Shown here piece by piece: positions 31,777 to 40,756 of a stretch of DNA of 64,000 bases. A program made the position numbers and the translations under genes. The stretch covers positions 1,302,001 to 1,366,000 of the forward strand of contig NZ_CP096882.1 of NCBI RefSeq assembly GCF_023273875.1, given 5' to 3'. The notes beneath the pieces were generated by a model, which had not been told where the DNA came from, ran no database searches, and saw only the letters and a list, made by a program, of their open reading frames with translations. Numbering within the stretch: position 1 is the stretch's first letter; every line of letters begins with the position of its first letter. Origin of the DNA: Pseudarthrobacter sp. SSS035. GTDB lineage: Bacteria; Actinomycetota; Actinomycetes; Actinomycetales; Micrococcaceae.

Positions 31777-33207
31777 TTAGGCGTCCGCCGGGAATGTGCC
31801 GAGCAGGCCGGAAACGAGTTCCACGACGGCGTCGTCCGCTGCGACGGCAGGGTCCACCAGCGCCAGGACCGCCCGCACGCGCTCTGCGCCTTCCAGCTGG
31901 TTGGCCGCGGCCACTTCAGTTGCCAGCGGATCGTGGAACGTCCCGGCCGCTGCGCTGAAGTCAATCCAGGCCGCGATCATCAGTGCCGCGGCGGCACCGG
32001 ATCTGCCCTGGGCCCGTTCGGCCAGGAGGACGGGCACGGCCCGCATGCGCAGCTTGGTGCTCCCGTCCATGGCAATCTGGGCCAGGTGGTGGGCAATGCG
32101 TGCATTGCTGAAGCGGGCCAGCAGGGCAGCGCGGTACGCCGGGATCTGCAGGTCCGCGCCACCGGCTGCGGCACCGGTCAGGTTCGCCTCGGCTTCGTCC
32201 CAGAAGCTTTCGACGGCGGTCAGGCACTGCGGGTCCGCGAGGGCCTGCGCCACCGTGGTGTGTCCGCGGAGCTGGCCGGCGTAGGCCAGCAGGGAATGGG
32301 CGCCGTTCAGGAGCCACAGCTTGCGGTTCTCGTAGGGCTCGATGTGGTCAACGAAGACCGCGCCGGCGTCCTCCCAGCGTGGACGGCCTGCGGGGAAGTC
32401 GCCGCTGAGCACCCAGTTGGTGAAGGGCTCAGCCACGACGGGCGAGTTGTCGCGGTAGCCGCAGGCGGCCTCGACGGCGGCGATGTCCGCTTCCGTGGTG
32501 CGCGGGGTGATGCGGTCCACGGATGTGCTGACAAAGCTGACGTTTTCCTCGACCCAGGCGGCGAGTTCCGCGTCCCAGGCCTGCGCCAGACCCGCCACGG
32601 CGTTGCGCGCTACCGTGCCGTTGTTGGCGAGGTTGTCGCAGCAGACAACGGCTAGCGGCCCGGCTCCGGCCGCCCGGCGCGCGGCGAGGGCGAAGACAAG
32701 CCGGCCCAGCGGCGTCGACGGGTTTCCGCTGCCGGAAGCCAACAGCGCAAGGTCGCCGGCGACGTCGGACGCCGTAGTGTCCAGCTGTCCGTCGGCACCG
32801 AGCCGGTACGCCGCTTCGGTGACTGTCAGGGTGACCATCGCGGTGGCCGGTGCCGAAACGAGCTCTGCGAGCCGCTGCACGTCCGCGCCGTCCACCGCTT
32901 CCACGATGCTGCCGACGACGGCGAACGAGTCGCCGATGTCAGCGCGCTCCACGAGCGTGAAGAGGCCGTCCTGCTCGGCGAGTGCCAGGGCAGCGTCCGG
33001 GCGCCGCCCGGTGAAAGCCGCAATGCCCCAGTCCGCGGCGTCGCCGGCCTGGCTGGTGTACCAGGCCTGGTGCGAGCGGTGGAACGCACCAAGTCCGAGG
33101 TGGACAATGCGCACGGGTGGCTTGGCGGCGGCGTGCGTGCTCCGGTTCAGCTGCGGCAGCGATGCGGCAGCAGCCTTGCCCATGGTGTCTGTCTCTTCGA
33201 TGCTCAC
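31777..33207 (-). CDS. uxuB: Fructuronate reductase (mannitol dehydrogenase family)
   Basis: A 476-residue polyol-specific long-chain dehydrogenase, expected to reduce D-fructuronate to D-mannonate with NADH. The N-terminal Rossmann region reads 'VRIVHLGLGAFHRSHQAWYT', followed by 'DWGIAAFTGRRPDAALALAE', 'AVVCCDNLANNG', 'SFVSTSVDRITPR', and the catalytic K..N..H motif 'RKLWLLNGAHSLLAYAGQLR' (Lys, Asn, His present). UxuB and mannitol or tagaturonate reductases look alike; the assignment rests on the adjacent uxaC and the manD operon. The ATG overlaps the uxaC stop (ATGA). It is followed by a strong terminator. Confidence 0.88.
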   Translation of the reverse strand: MSIEETDTMGKAAAASLPQLNRSTHAAAKPPVRIVHLGLGAFHRSHQAWYTSQAGDAADWGIAAFTGRRPDAALALAEQDGLFTLVERADIGDSFAVVGSIVEAVDGADVQRLAELVSAPATAMVTLTVTEAAYRLGADGQLDTTASDVAGDLALLASGSGNPSTPLGRLVFALAARRAAGAGPLAVVCCDNLANNGTVARNAVAGLAQAWDAELAAWVEENVSFVSTSVDRITPRTTEADIAAVEAACGYRDNSPVVAEPFTNWVLSGDFPAGRPRWEDAGAVFVDHIEPYENRKLWLLNGAHSLLAYAGQLRGHTTVAQALADPQCLTAVESFWDEAEANLTGAAAGGADLQIPAYRAALLARFSNARIAHHLAQIAMDGSTKLRMRAVPVLLAERAQGRSGAAAALMIAAWIDFSAAAGTFHDPLATEVAAANQLEGAERVRAVLALVDPAVAADDAVVELVSGLLGTFPADA

Positions 33208-34610
33208 AGCTTGAAAACCCTTCGCGGGGAGGAATCGACGGTGTCCACGATGATTTCGTGGGCGCGGTCTTCACTGACACGGTGCTCGGCCACCAGCCGT
33301 GCCAGGAAGGAGGCTTCGATCCGGCGGGACGCATCGTGGCGGGCGGGGATGGAGCAGAAGGCCCTGGTGTCATCGATGAACCCGGAAGAACGCGAGAAGC
33401 CTGCCGTTTCGGTCACGGCGGAGCGGAACCGGAGCATGGCATCCGGGGCGTCCAGGAACCACCAGGGTGCGCCCAGGTAGACGGACGGGTAGAAGCCGGC
33501 CAGCGGTGCGAGCTCGCGGGAGAAAACGGTCTCGTCCAGGGTGAACAGCACAAGGTGGAAGTCCTTGGCCGTGCCGAAGTCCTGCAGCAGGGGCCGGATG
33601 GCCTCGGTGTAGTTGGTGGCGAACGGGATGTCGTGGCCGGTGTCCGCTCCGTAGGCCTCGAACGTTGGTGTGTGGTGGTTGCGGAAGGAGCCCGGGTGGA
33701 TGGTCATGACCAGCCCGTCCTCCACCGACATGCGGCCCATCTGGTACATCATGTGGGCTTCGAAGGTGTTGCGGTCCTCGGGGGTAGCCGTGCCGGCGCG
33801 GGCGAGCTCGAAGATCCGCTCGGCCTCGGCACGGTCCAGCTTGAGCGTTGCCGGGGTGGCCACACCGTGGTCCGCCGAGACCGCGCCGTGCTCCACGAAG
33901 TAGCGGCGGCGGTTTTCCAGCGCCGTAATGTAGCCCGCGTAGCCGCTGGCGCCGTCACCGGCGGCTTCGATCAGGCGGTCAACGTTGGCGCTCCAGGTGG
34001 GGTGCGCAATGTTGAGGTAGGCATCCGGGCGGAACGTGGGCAGGACGCGGCCGTTGAAGGTGGGGTCCTCGGCGATGGCCTTGTGGCTGGCGAGGTTGTC
34101 CAGGGGATCGTCCGTGGTGGCCAGGACCTCGATGTTGAAGTCCTTGAAGAGCTGGCGGGGACGGAAGCCGGGCTCCACGAGCTTGGCGGCGATGGCGTCA
34201 TAGCTGGCATCGGCGGTCATCTCGCCCAGGTCTGCGCCCAGGTTGAAGACGCTGTCGAACTGGTTGCGCAGCCAGTAGCCGGAGGCCGTGCCCTCGAATA
34301 GCGGCCAGGCATCCACGAAAGTGCGCCAGATTTCGCGTGACTCGGGCGTGGTGGGACCGCCGGCGCGCAGCTTGTCCAAGGGGGCGCCGTTGGCGTGGAT
34401 CAGGCGGGTGACGTAGTGGTCCGGGCTGACGAGCAGCGCTGCCGGGTCAGGGAACGGCGTGTTGTGCTCGATGACGGCGGCGTCAACGTGACCATGCGGG
34501 GAGATAATGGGGAGGTCCTGTACGCGCGCAAGGAGGTCCCGCGCGATGCTGCGCGTTCCTGGGTCGGCGGGCAGGAGCCTGTCTGGGTTGGCAGCAATGG
34601 ACTGTGACAT
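33204..34610 (-). CDS. uxaC: Glucuronate isomerase
   Basis: A 468-residue uronate isomerase (amidohydrolase superfamily) converting D-glucuronate to D-fructuronate. Diagnostic blocks are 'LPIISPHGHVDAAV' with the HGH metal site, 'DHYVTRLIHANGAPLDKLRA', 'NPTFNGRVLPTFRPDAY'-like 'EDPTFNGRVLPTFRPDAY', 'GLVMTIHPGSFRNHH', and the C-terminal 'KDFHLVLFTLDETVFSRELA' and 'YLGAPWWFLDAPDAMLRFRS'. Length is normal. It is the first gene of the uxaC-uxuB operon, with a LacI-type operator about 30 bases upstream of the start. The bacterial-type UxaC also accepts galacturonate, so either uronate is possible. Confidence 0.94.
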   Translation of the reverse strand: MSQSIAANPDRLLPADPGTRSIARDLLARVQDLPIISPHGHVDAAVIEHNTPFPDPAALLVSPDHYVTRLIHANGAPLDKLRAGGPTTPESREIWRTFVDAWPLFEGTASGYWLRNQFDSVFNLGADLGEMTADASYDAIAAKLVEPGFRPRQLFKDFNIEVLATTDDPLDNLASHKAIAEDPTFNGRVLPTFRPDAYLNIAHPTWSANVDRLIEAAGDGASGYAGYITALENRRRYFVEHGAVSADHGVATPATLKLDRAEAERIFELARAGTATPEDRNTFEAHMMYQMGRMSVEDGLVMTIHPGSFRNHHTPTFEAYGADTGHDIPFATNYTEAIRPLLQDFGTAKDFHLVLFTLDETVFSRELAPLAGFYPSVYLGAPWWFLDAPDAMLRFRSAVTETAGFSRSSGFIDDTRAFCSIPARHDASRRIEASFLARLVAEHRVSEDRAHEIIVDTVDSSPRRVFKL

Positions 34611-34639
34611 AGATCAATAATCTGCCTGGCGCCGAGTTT

Positions 34640-34655
34640 TGTCAACCGGTTGCCA
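34640..34655. promoter_or_regulatory. LacI-type operator, site 2
   Basis: TGTCAACCGGTTGCCA, with the perfect CAACCGGTTG core, lies between the LacI regulator gene and uxaC, where repression of uxaC-uxuB would be expected. Confidence 0.82.
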
Positions 34656-34690
34656 TAAATTGCCAAATCCTGGCATCGGCCCGCCCGGGC

Positions 34691-35752
34691 TCACTTCGCC
34701 GGCAGGATCCTGCCGCTGGAACCGCGCAGCACCAGCTCAGTCTCCACGCTCAAAGTACCGGCCTGTTCCCCACTCCCGTGAAGAAGGTCCAGCAGGCGTG
34801 TGGCGGCTGCCTCGCCGCACTCCCCCAGCGGCGAACGCACGGTGGTGAGCGGCGGCGTCGTGAAATCGGCGCCGAAGATGTCATCAAAGCCGACGATGCT
34901 GATGTCGTCGGGCACCACCATGCCGGCGGCCTGGAGCTCCTGCATGAGCCCGATGGCCAGCAGGTCGTTGTACGTCATGATCGCGGTGGCACCGCTGGCG
35001 CGGACATCACGCGCAGTCTGCCGGCCGCCGTCGACCGTTGGTTTGCTGGACTCAAGCCGCACCGCCTCGAGCCGGGACCATTCGCAGGCTGCCTGCACGC
35101 CTTCCCAACGGCGTTCGGACATCCAGGACTGCGGCGGCCCCGCTACGTAGGCGATCCGCTGGTGTCCGTTGGCGGCCATGCTCCGGACCGCCTCGCTGAT
35201 TCCCTTGTTGACGTCCGGGACCACGCACGGCACGCCGTCGACTTCGCGGTTGATAACCACCACGGGTTTGTCCTGGGCCAGGGCGCGGATGTTGTCATCG
35301 TCCATGCGCGGGCTCGCCAGAATAAGGCCGTCCACCGTGGCCATAAGCCGACGGGCGGCCGTCAGTTCGGTTTCCGAGGATTCCGCGGATTCGGCGAGCA
35401 CCAGAGTATAGTCCCGGCTGGTGGCAGTGGTTTCGGCGCCGCGGATGATGTCAAAGAAGGTGGGGTTGGTGATGTCCGCGACGATGAGGCCGAACGTGTT
35501 GGTCTTGCCCGTGGGAAGGGCGCGTGCGAACGGATTGACCTGGTAGTTCAGCTCGGCAGCCGCATCCTCGATGAGCTTCTGTGTTTTGGAGCTGACCCTG
35601 CCCGGCTTGCTGAGCGCGCGGGAAACGGTGGATGCGTTGACGCCGGCCATCTTGGCGATGTCGTAGATGGTCGCGTTGGATTTGCCGTCGCGGCCGTGCT
35701 TTTTGACCGAACCCGTTGATGGGGCGGTGTCCGGCGTTTGGGGTTCAGTCAC
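34691..35752 (-). CDS. LacI family transcriptional regulator (uronate operon)
   Basis: A 353-residue LacI/GalR regulator. After a ~25-residue polar leader comes the HTH 'ATIYDIAKMAGVNASTVSRA' and the hinge-helix region 'LNYQVNPFARALPTGKTNTF'. The periplasmic-binding-like effector domain follows ('LIVADITNPTFFDIIRGAE', 'DGLILASPRMDDDNI', 'GFDDIFGADFTTPPLTTVRS'). The recognition segment STVSRAL predicts a central-CG palindrome such as the CAACCGGTTG sites found nearby. It sits just upstream of uxaC on the same strand. Its start is divergent from nothing; the Gfo/Idh gene behind it ends at a terminator at 35790-35827. The effector is unknown, perhaps glucuronate or a derivative. Confidence 0.92.
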   Translation of the reverse strand: MTEPQTPDTAPSTGSVKKHGRDGKSNATIYDIAKMAGVNASTVSRALSKPGRVSSKTQKLIEDAAAELNYQVNPFARALPTGKTNTFGLIVADITNPTFFDIIRGAETTATSRDYTLVLAESAESSETELTAARRLMATVDGLILASPRMDDDNIRALAQDKPVVVINREVDGVPCVVPDVNKGISEAVRSMAANGHQRIAYVAGPPQSWMSERRWEGVQAACEWSRLEAVRLESSKPTVDGGRQTARDVRASGATAIMTYNDLLAIGLMQELQAAGMVVPDDISIVGFDDIFGADFTTPPLTTVRSPLGECGEAAATRLLDLLHGSGEQAGTLSVETELVLRGSSGRILPAK

Positions 35753-35789
35753 CGCCCCATCCTAACGAGGAAACTCCCTACGGGTCTCA

Positions 35790-35827
35790 GCTGTGGCCGT
35801 TTTGATGGTCCAAAACGGCCACAGCTG
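35790..35827 (-). terminator. Terminator downstream of the first Gfo/Idh gene
   Basis: AGCTGTGGCCGTTTT (35790-35804) is perfectly complementary to AAAACGGCCACAGCT (35813-35827), with an 8-base loop. It lies between the 35857-37023 gene's stop and the LacI regulator start. Confidence 0.82.
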
Positions 35828-35856
35828 CTACTCAGCTCCGCTAGTCACTCCGGAGG

Positions 35857-37023
35857 CTACGCGCGCTGCGGGAACTTGCCCTCTTCGGCTATGCGCTTGT
35901 TGAGCTCGGCGAGGAACTCGTTCTCGTCGAAGTCCAGTCCAACTTCCTTGCCGGTCCAGGCGGAGAGGTGGATGGCGTTGGCCAGGCGGACTCCGTTGAT
36001 GCCGTCCGAGCCCGGAGCCAGCAGCGGTGTGCCGTCCAGGATGTTGGCGGCGAAGTTCTCCAGGACGCCGGAGTGCTGGGCACCCCAGGCCGACTCGAAC
36101 TCGATGACCTCCGTGGTGTAGTACTCCTCCGGGTTCAGCTGGCCCATAAAGAGCTTGCGGACATCGTCCATGTCCATGCCGTCGCTGAGTTCGCGCTCGG
36201 GCTTGTGCAGGCGGGTGACCGTGGCGGTCTTGCTTCCTTCGACGACGATCTTGCCCTGGTCGCCCAGGATTTCGAAGCGGTCGGTGCCGGTCAGGTCGTG
36301 GGTGGCAGTGACAAAAACGCCGGTGACGCCGTCTCCGTAGTCAACCACTGCGGTGACTTCATCTTCGACGGCGATGTCGCGGCGGAAGCCGAAGGAAACC
36401 TTGGAGTAGACGGACTTCGGCACGCCGCAGATCCATTGCCACAGGTCCAGCTGGTGCGGTGCCTGGTTGACCAGGACGCCGCCGCCCTCGCCGCCCCACG
36501 TTGCGCGCCATTCGCTGGAGTTGTAGTAGCCCTGGGGACGCCACCAGTTGGTGATGATCCAGTTGCTGCGGCGGATCTTGCCGATCTCGCCGTTCTCGAC
36601 GATCTCTTTGAGCTTCTTGTAGAGCGGGTTGTTGCGCTGGTTGAACATGATGCCGAAGGAAAGTTCGGGCTTGGAGGCCGCGAATTCGTTCAGTTCCTTA
36701 ACCTGTTTGGTGTAGACGCCGGCCGGCTTCTCCACGAGGGCGTGGATGTTGCGTTTCAGGGTCTCGATGCCCATTTCGGGGTGCAGGAAGTGCGGCACGC
36801 AGGTCACGACGGCGTCAACGTCGCCGCTTTCCAGCATGGCGATGTAGTCATCGTAGAAGGGGGCGTCCGGGTACGTGGCCGAGGCGAGTTCCCTCTTGGC
36901 CGGATCGGTGTCGCAGATGGCGCCGATCACCATGTTGGGGACCATGCCGTCCGTGATGAACTTGGCGTAGGCGCCGCCCTGCTGGCCCAGGCCGATGATG
37001 CCGAGGCGTACTTTCTTGCTCAC
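35857..37023 (-). CDS. Gfo/Idh/MocA family oxidoreductase 1
   Basis: A 388-residue NAD(P)-dependent sugar oxidoreductase. The N-terminal Rossmann fold is 'VRLGIIGLGQQGGAYAKFIT', then 'VDAVVTCVPHFLHPEMGIET' and the catalytic-lysine motif 'HALVEKPAGVYTKQVKELNE' (EKP). The C-terminal alpha/beta domain has 'WRATWGGEGGGVLVNQAPHQ' and 'LDLWQWICGVPKSVYSKVSF', the usual substrate-site GGG..N..H..D pattern. Such enzymes oxidise a sugar or glycoside hydroxyl, often at C3. It is downstream of the TIM-barrel gene 37096-37956 with which it pairs. A second such pair lies at 43516-45386. The exact substrate is unknown. Confidence 0.9.
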   Translation of the reverse strand: MSKKVRLGIIGLGQQGGAYAKFITDGMVPNMVIGAICDTDPAKRELASATYPDAPFYDDYIAMLESGDVDAVVTCVPHFLHPEMGIETLKRNIHALVEKPAGVYTKQVKELNEFAASKPELSFGIMFNQRNNPLYKKLKEIVENGEIGKIRRSNWIITNWWRPQGYYNSSEWRATWGGEGGGVLVNQAPHQLDLWQWICGVPKSVYSKVSFGFRRDIAVEDEVTAVVDYGDGVTGVFVTATHDLTGTDRFEILGDQGKIVVEGSKTATVTRLHKPERELSDGMDMDDVRKLFMGQLNPEEYYTTEVIEFESAWGAQHSGVLENFAANILDGTPLLAPGSDGINGVRLANAIHLSAWTGKEVGLDFDENEFLAELNKRIAEEGKFPQRA

Positions 37024-37040
37024 AGTTATTTATCCTTTTC

Positions 37041-37082
37041 GTTGGTTGAGCGTGTGTTTCGTTGGTCGAGCGGGTCGAAACC
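37041..37082. repeat. Two tandem variants of the GTTGGTYGAGC repeat
   Basis: GTTGGTTGAGCGTGTGTTTC (37041-37060) and GTTGGTCGAGCGGGTCGAAA (37061-37080, then CC) are tandem copies of the REP arm otherwise seen at 5337-8169, here between the TIM-barrel and Gfo/Idh genes. Confidence 0.7.
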
Positions 37083-37095
37083 AGAAGCGGTCCGG

Positions 37096-37956
37096 TTAGA
37101 AAAGCTCGGACTGTCCCAGGGCAACCAGGTTGTCGTAGGAGGTCTGCAGCGCTTCCCAGACGGTGCGGCCGTAGAGTTCGTCCTGCTCCACCAGCAGGTA
37201 CTGGGCGCCTGCGGCCTGCGCGGCCGGAATGATGGAGGCGAAGTCCAGGTTGCCTTCGCCTACTTCGGCGAACTGGACAACGTTTTTGAACTCCGTCATG
37301 AATCCGGCCACGTCCCCTGAGTCCAGCATCCCGAAGGCGGATTCGGGCAGCTCGCCGATCCGGTAGTCCTTCAGGTGCACCATCGCGGTACGTCCGGCGT
37401 ACTTTTCCAGGGTCCGGACCGGGTCCAGTCCGCCGCGCTGGACCCAGTGCACGTCGATTTCCATGCCCATGGCCGGGGAGTTCTCGGCAATGATGTCCAG
37501 CATGTACTTGCCGTCGAACTTTGCGAACTCGATGTGGTGGTTGTGGTAGTACAGGCTCAGGCCCTGCTCTTGCAGCCGTTCGCCATATTCGTTGGCCTTC
37601 TTGGCGAAGTCAACCACAGCGCCAATGGACGTCATTGCCTCGAACGGCAGCATACCGATCCGCAGCAGCTTCGAGTCCAGGCTCTTTGCGTCATCCACAA
37701 TCTTGTCAAAGTGCTCTGCAAGCGAATCGCCGGGCCGGCCCTTGGGGGTCTCCATGGCCACGGAAAGGGCTGCGATGTCCATGCCCAGCTCGCTGCGGGA
37801 CCGGTCCAGTTCAGCGACGTTTTCCGGCGTCATCGGGATCTGGGAGATCTCGACGGCGTTGTAGCCGATGCTGCTGACCTTACGGAGCGTTTCGAACGCC
37901 CCGATTTCGGTGAAGCTGTCCTTCAGCATCATTGCCTGTACGCCAATTTTGGCCAC
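37096..37956 (-). CDS. Sugar phosphate isomerase/epimerase-type TIM barrel 1
   Basis: A 286-residue xylose-isomerase-like TIM-barrel (AP endonuclease family 2) protein. Metal-site strands are visible: 'SLYYHNHHIEFAKFDGKYML' (Glu), 'MGMEIDVHWVQRGGLDPVRT' (Asp and His), 'MVHLKDYRIG' (His) and 'AQYLLVEQDELYG' (Glu), so a divalent-metal site looks complete. Related proteins act as isomerases, epimerases, or 3-keto-glycoside lyases together with Gfo/Idh partners. GTG 37954-37956 is supported by GGAGG six bases upstream, giving MAKIGVQAMM. It precedes Gfo/Idh 1 on the same strand and follows the ABC transporter genes, all probably one transcript starting upstream of 43323. Confidence 0.87.
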   Translation of the reverse strand: MAKIGVQAMMLKDSFTEIGAFETLRKVSSIGYNAVEISQIPMTPENVAELDRSRSELGMDIAALSVAMETPKGRPGDSLAEHFDKIVDDAKSLDSKLLRIGMLPFEAMTSIGAVVDFAKKANEYGERLQEQGLSLYYHNHHIEFAKFDGKYMLDIIAENSPAMGMEIDVHWVQRGGLDPVRTLEKYAGRTAMVHLKDYRIGELPESAFGMLDSGDVAGFMTEFKNVVQFAEVGEGNLDFASIIPAAQAAGAQYLLVEQDELYGRTVWEALQTSYDNLVALGQSELF

Positions 37957-38003
37957 GTTATTCCTCCATAGTTGTTGCTGTTGAATTAGTTCGGGCACGA
38001 GCC

Positions 38004-38909
38004 CTAGGCAAGGGCAGCGGCTTGCTCGGTCTGCTGGCGCTGCTCTTCGAGCAGCCGGTGACGGTCCGCACGCCGCTTCTCCTGGCGGTCCGGATCCGGC
38101 ACGGGAGAAGCGAGCAGCAACCGCTGCGTGTAGGGGTGCTCGGGGTTGCGCGTGACGATCTCTGCCGGCCCCTGCTCCACGATTTCTCCACGGTACATCA
38201 CGGCTACACGGTGGCTGATGTGGCGGACCACGTCAAGGTCGTGGGAGACGAACAGGTAGGAGACGCCGGTGTCCTTCTGGATCTGCAGGAACAGATCCAG
38301 GACACGGGCCTGGGTGGACAGATCCAATGCGCTGACCGGCTCATCACAGACGATGAGCTTGGGCGAGAGCGCCAGGGCCCGGGCAATCGCCACGCGCTGG
38401 CGCTGGCCGCCGCTGAACTCGCGCGGTAGCCGGTGGATGGCGTCCGACGGGAGGCCAACCTGGTCCAGGAGCTCCTTCACGCGCTTCTTTGCTGCCACTT
38501 GCTCCATGCCCTGCACGCCCAGGGGCTCGGCGAGGATGTCGCCGATCTCCAGCGCCGGGTTCAGGGAAGTGTACGGGTCCTGGAAGACCACCTGCATGTC
38601 GCGACTGAGGACGCGACGCTCCTTGCGGGTAGCCTGGCTGATGTCCTGGCCTTCGAACGTGATCTTGCCGCCGCTCACCGGTGCGAGACCCAGCACAGCC
38701 CGGCCCAGGGTGGTCTTGCCGGAGCCGGATTCGCCCACCAGGCCCAGGGTCTCGCCCTGGCCGATGGTGATGTTGATGTCCGTCAGGGCGCGGAATTTCT
38801 TGGCGCGGAAACCCTTGCCGGCGTAGTCCACCACCAGGTTGTCTACCCGAAGTAGTTCTTCGCGTGCCGGGGCTGATACCGCGGCGCTTGAGGCTGCAGT
38901 TTCGGTCAC
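38004..38909 (-). CDS. Dpp/Opp-type ABC transporter ATP-binding protein (DppF-like)
   Basis: A 301-residue ATPase of the peptide/nickel/oligosaccharide (Dpp/Opp) class. Walker A is 'LVGESGSGKTTLGRAVLG', then 'MQVVFQDPYTSLNPALEIGD' (the typical SLNP block), signature 'FSGGQRQRVAIARALAL' and Walker B 'LIVCDEPVSALDLSTQA'. The C-terminal 'GPAEIVTRNPEHPYTQRLLL' is the oligopeptide_HPY extension characteristic of the class. The ATG overlaps the fused permease-ATPase gene (ATGA). In actinobacteria many Dpp-type systems import oligosaccharides or glycosides. Setting within a sugar-catabolism region favours that here, although peptide import cannot be excluded. Confidence 0.92.
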   Translation of the reverse strand: MTETAASSAAVSAPAREELLRVDNLVVDYAGKGFRAKKFRALTDINITIGQGETLGLVGESGSGKTTLGRAVLGLAPVSGGKITFEGQDISQATRKERRVLSRDMQVVFQDPYTSLNPALEIGDILAEPLGVQGMEQVAAKKRVKELLDQVGLPSDAIHRLPREFSGGQRQRVAIARALALSPKLIVCDEPVSALDLSTQARVLDLFLQIQKDTGVSYLFVSHDLDVVRHISHRVAVMYRGEIVEQGPAEIVTRNPEHPYTQRLLLASPVPDPDRQEKRRADRHRLLEEQRQQTEQAAALA

Positions 38910-40756
38910 AGTACGTTCTCCTTAGCACTCGATGGCACCAGCATGGACATCGGTTCTTTGCCTTCCAGCATCGAAGCCAGCAGGGTCTGGGTGTAGCTTT
39001 CCTTCGGTTCGCGCAGGATGTCCCGCACGGGGCCTTCCTCCACGAGCCGGCCGTTCTGCATGACCACAACGCGGTCGCAGAGGTCAGCCACAACACCGAA
39101 GTTGTGGGTCACCAGGATGACGCCGACCCCGAGCCGGCGCTGGAGGTCGCGGATGAGGTCCAGCACATCGGCCTGCACAGTGACGTCCAGTGCCGTGGTG
39201 GGCTCATCGGCAATGATGAGGTCCGGTTCGCAGCTGATGGCGCCGGCGATGAGCACACGCTGGGCCATGCCGCCCGATACCTCGTGGGGGTAGGCTTTGA
39301 AGGTCCGCTCCGGGCTGACAATGCCGACGTCGGAGAGCAGCTTCATGGCCCGCGTAGTGGCTTCTGCCTTGGAGATTCCCAGGACCCGCACCATGGGCGT
39401 GACCAGCTGGTACCCGATGGTGAAGGCCGGGTCGAGGTTGCTCATGGGTTCCTGCGGGATGTAGGAAATCCGCTTACCGCGCAGCTTGGAGAGCCGTTCC
39501 TGGCTGACCTTGTCCTCGCCGGGAGCCACCGTGTAGTTGCCATCGAACTGGATGGCGCCGCCCACGATGCGTGCAGTATCCGGCAGCAGGCCCAGGATGG
39601 AAAAGGCCGTCTGGGACTTGCCCGAACCGGACTCGCCCACGATGCCGAGGATTTCGCCGCGGTCCACGTGGAAGGAAACGTCATCCACTACCTTCTTGAT
39701 GGATCCGTCTGCCTGAGGGTAGCCGACGCCGAGATTGGTCACCTTCACCAGGTGGTGTTCGGTTCCGGCCTCGACGGCGGCAATGGTCTTGCGCGCTGAC
39801 TTGGCGGCGCTGGCTACGGCAGCATCTTCGGCCTGGTGTGCTTTCTGCCTGCGGTGCTTGATTTTCTCGCTGTCTTCCAGGGCATCGCGGATGGCGTTGC
39901 CCAGGAGGACCAGGGCGCCGATGGTCAGCGCCATGGCAAACGCCGGCCAGAAAAGCAGCGTCGGGGTGAGGTAGACGTTCTTGAAGCCTTCACTGAGCAT
40001 CACGCCCCAGGTGGCCTTGGCCGGGTCGCCCAGTCCCAGGAACTCAAGTCCGGACTGGATGGCGATGGCAACACCGGTGATGGCCGCGGTCTGGATGATG
40101 ATCGGAGCCCGGACCACGGAGAAAATGTGGCGCGTGATGATCCGGAGATCCGAGAGGCCGGAAACACGGGCGGCATCGACGTAGAGCTCGTTGCGGACTG
40201 ACTGCACCGCTGAGCGCACCAGCCGGAAGTAGGAAGGGCTGATCAGGACGCCGAAGGCGATCATGGAAAGCCAGACTGAAGGACCGTAGGCCGAACGGAT
40301 GGTCATGAGCACGATCAGGCCGGGCAGGCTCATAAGAATGCCGACAACCCAATTGGCGACGGCTTCGAACTTACCGGCGTAGTAACCGGCCATTAGACCT
40401 GCGGGCAGGCCGATCGCGATGGCCACGGCGGCGCAGAGCAACGCTGAGAGCAGCGTCAGCTGCGCACCGAACAACAACCGGCTCCAGACATCGCGTCCCG
40501 AGCTGTCCGTGCCCAGGATGTTGACCGCGTCCGGGGCTGCCAGGGTCTTGGAGATGTTGGCGAAGTTCTCGTCGAACGGGGCCAGCACATCCGCGAAAGC
40601 TGCGAGCACGACCATGCCCCCTAGGATGAACAGGGCAACAATGCCGAGCGGGTTTTTCAGGATCCGCTTTATCACTGAGGACCGGATTACTGTTCCGGTC
40701 TGGCCCGACGTGCCGGGGGCCGGCGTCAGGGCGGAGGTTTCGACGGACTCGGTCAC
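38906..40756 (-). CDS. Fused DppC-type permease and DppD-type ATPase
   Basis: A 616-residue fusion. Residues ~25-300 form a DppC-like inner-membrane permease with about six helices and 'ILGTDSSGRDVWSRLLFGAQ', the standard family block, plus the EAA-like loop 'DAARVSGLSDLRIITRHIFS'. A charged linker (KIKHRRQKAHQAEDAAVASA) leads to an ATPase at ~330-616 with Walker A 'GIVGESGSGKSQTAFSILG', signature 'VSGGMAQRVLIAGAISCE', Walker B 'LIIADEPTTALDVTVQ' and the C-terminal HPY-type tail. It therefore carries two of the four core subunits of the importer in one chain. Overlaps of 4 bases at both ends indicate tight coupling with DppB- and DppF-like genes. Confidence 0.93.
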   Translation of the reverse strand: MTESVETSALTPAPGTSGQTGTVIRSSVIKRILKNPLGIVALFILGGMVVLAAFADVLAPFDENFANISKTLAAPDAVNILGTDSSGRDVWSRLLFGAQLTLLSALLCAAVAIAIGLPAGLMAGYYAGKFEAVANWVVGILMSLPGLIVLMTIRSAYGPSVWLSMIAFGVLISPSYFRLVRSAVQSVRNELYVDAARVSGLSDLRIITRHIFSVVRAPIIIQTAAITGVAIAIQSGLEFLGLGDPAKATWGVMLSEGFKNVYLTPTLLFWPAFAMALTIGALVLLGNAIRDALEDSEKIKHRRQKAHQAEDAAVASAAKSARKTIAAVEAGTEHHLVKVTNLGVGYPQADGSIKKVVDDVSFHVDRGEILGIVGESGSGKSQTAFSILGLLPDTARIVGGAIQFDGNYTVAPGEDKVSQERLSKLRGKRISYIPQEPMSNLDPAFTIGYQLVTPMVRVLGISKAEATTRAMKLLSDVGIVSPERTFKAYPHEVSGGMAQRVLIAGAISCEPDLIIADEPTTALDVTVQADVLDLIRDLQRRLGVGVILVTHNFGVVADLCDRVVVMQNGRLVEEGPVRDILREPKESYTQTLLASMLEGKEPMSMLVPSSAKENVL

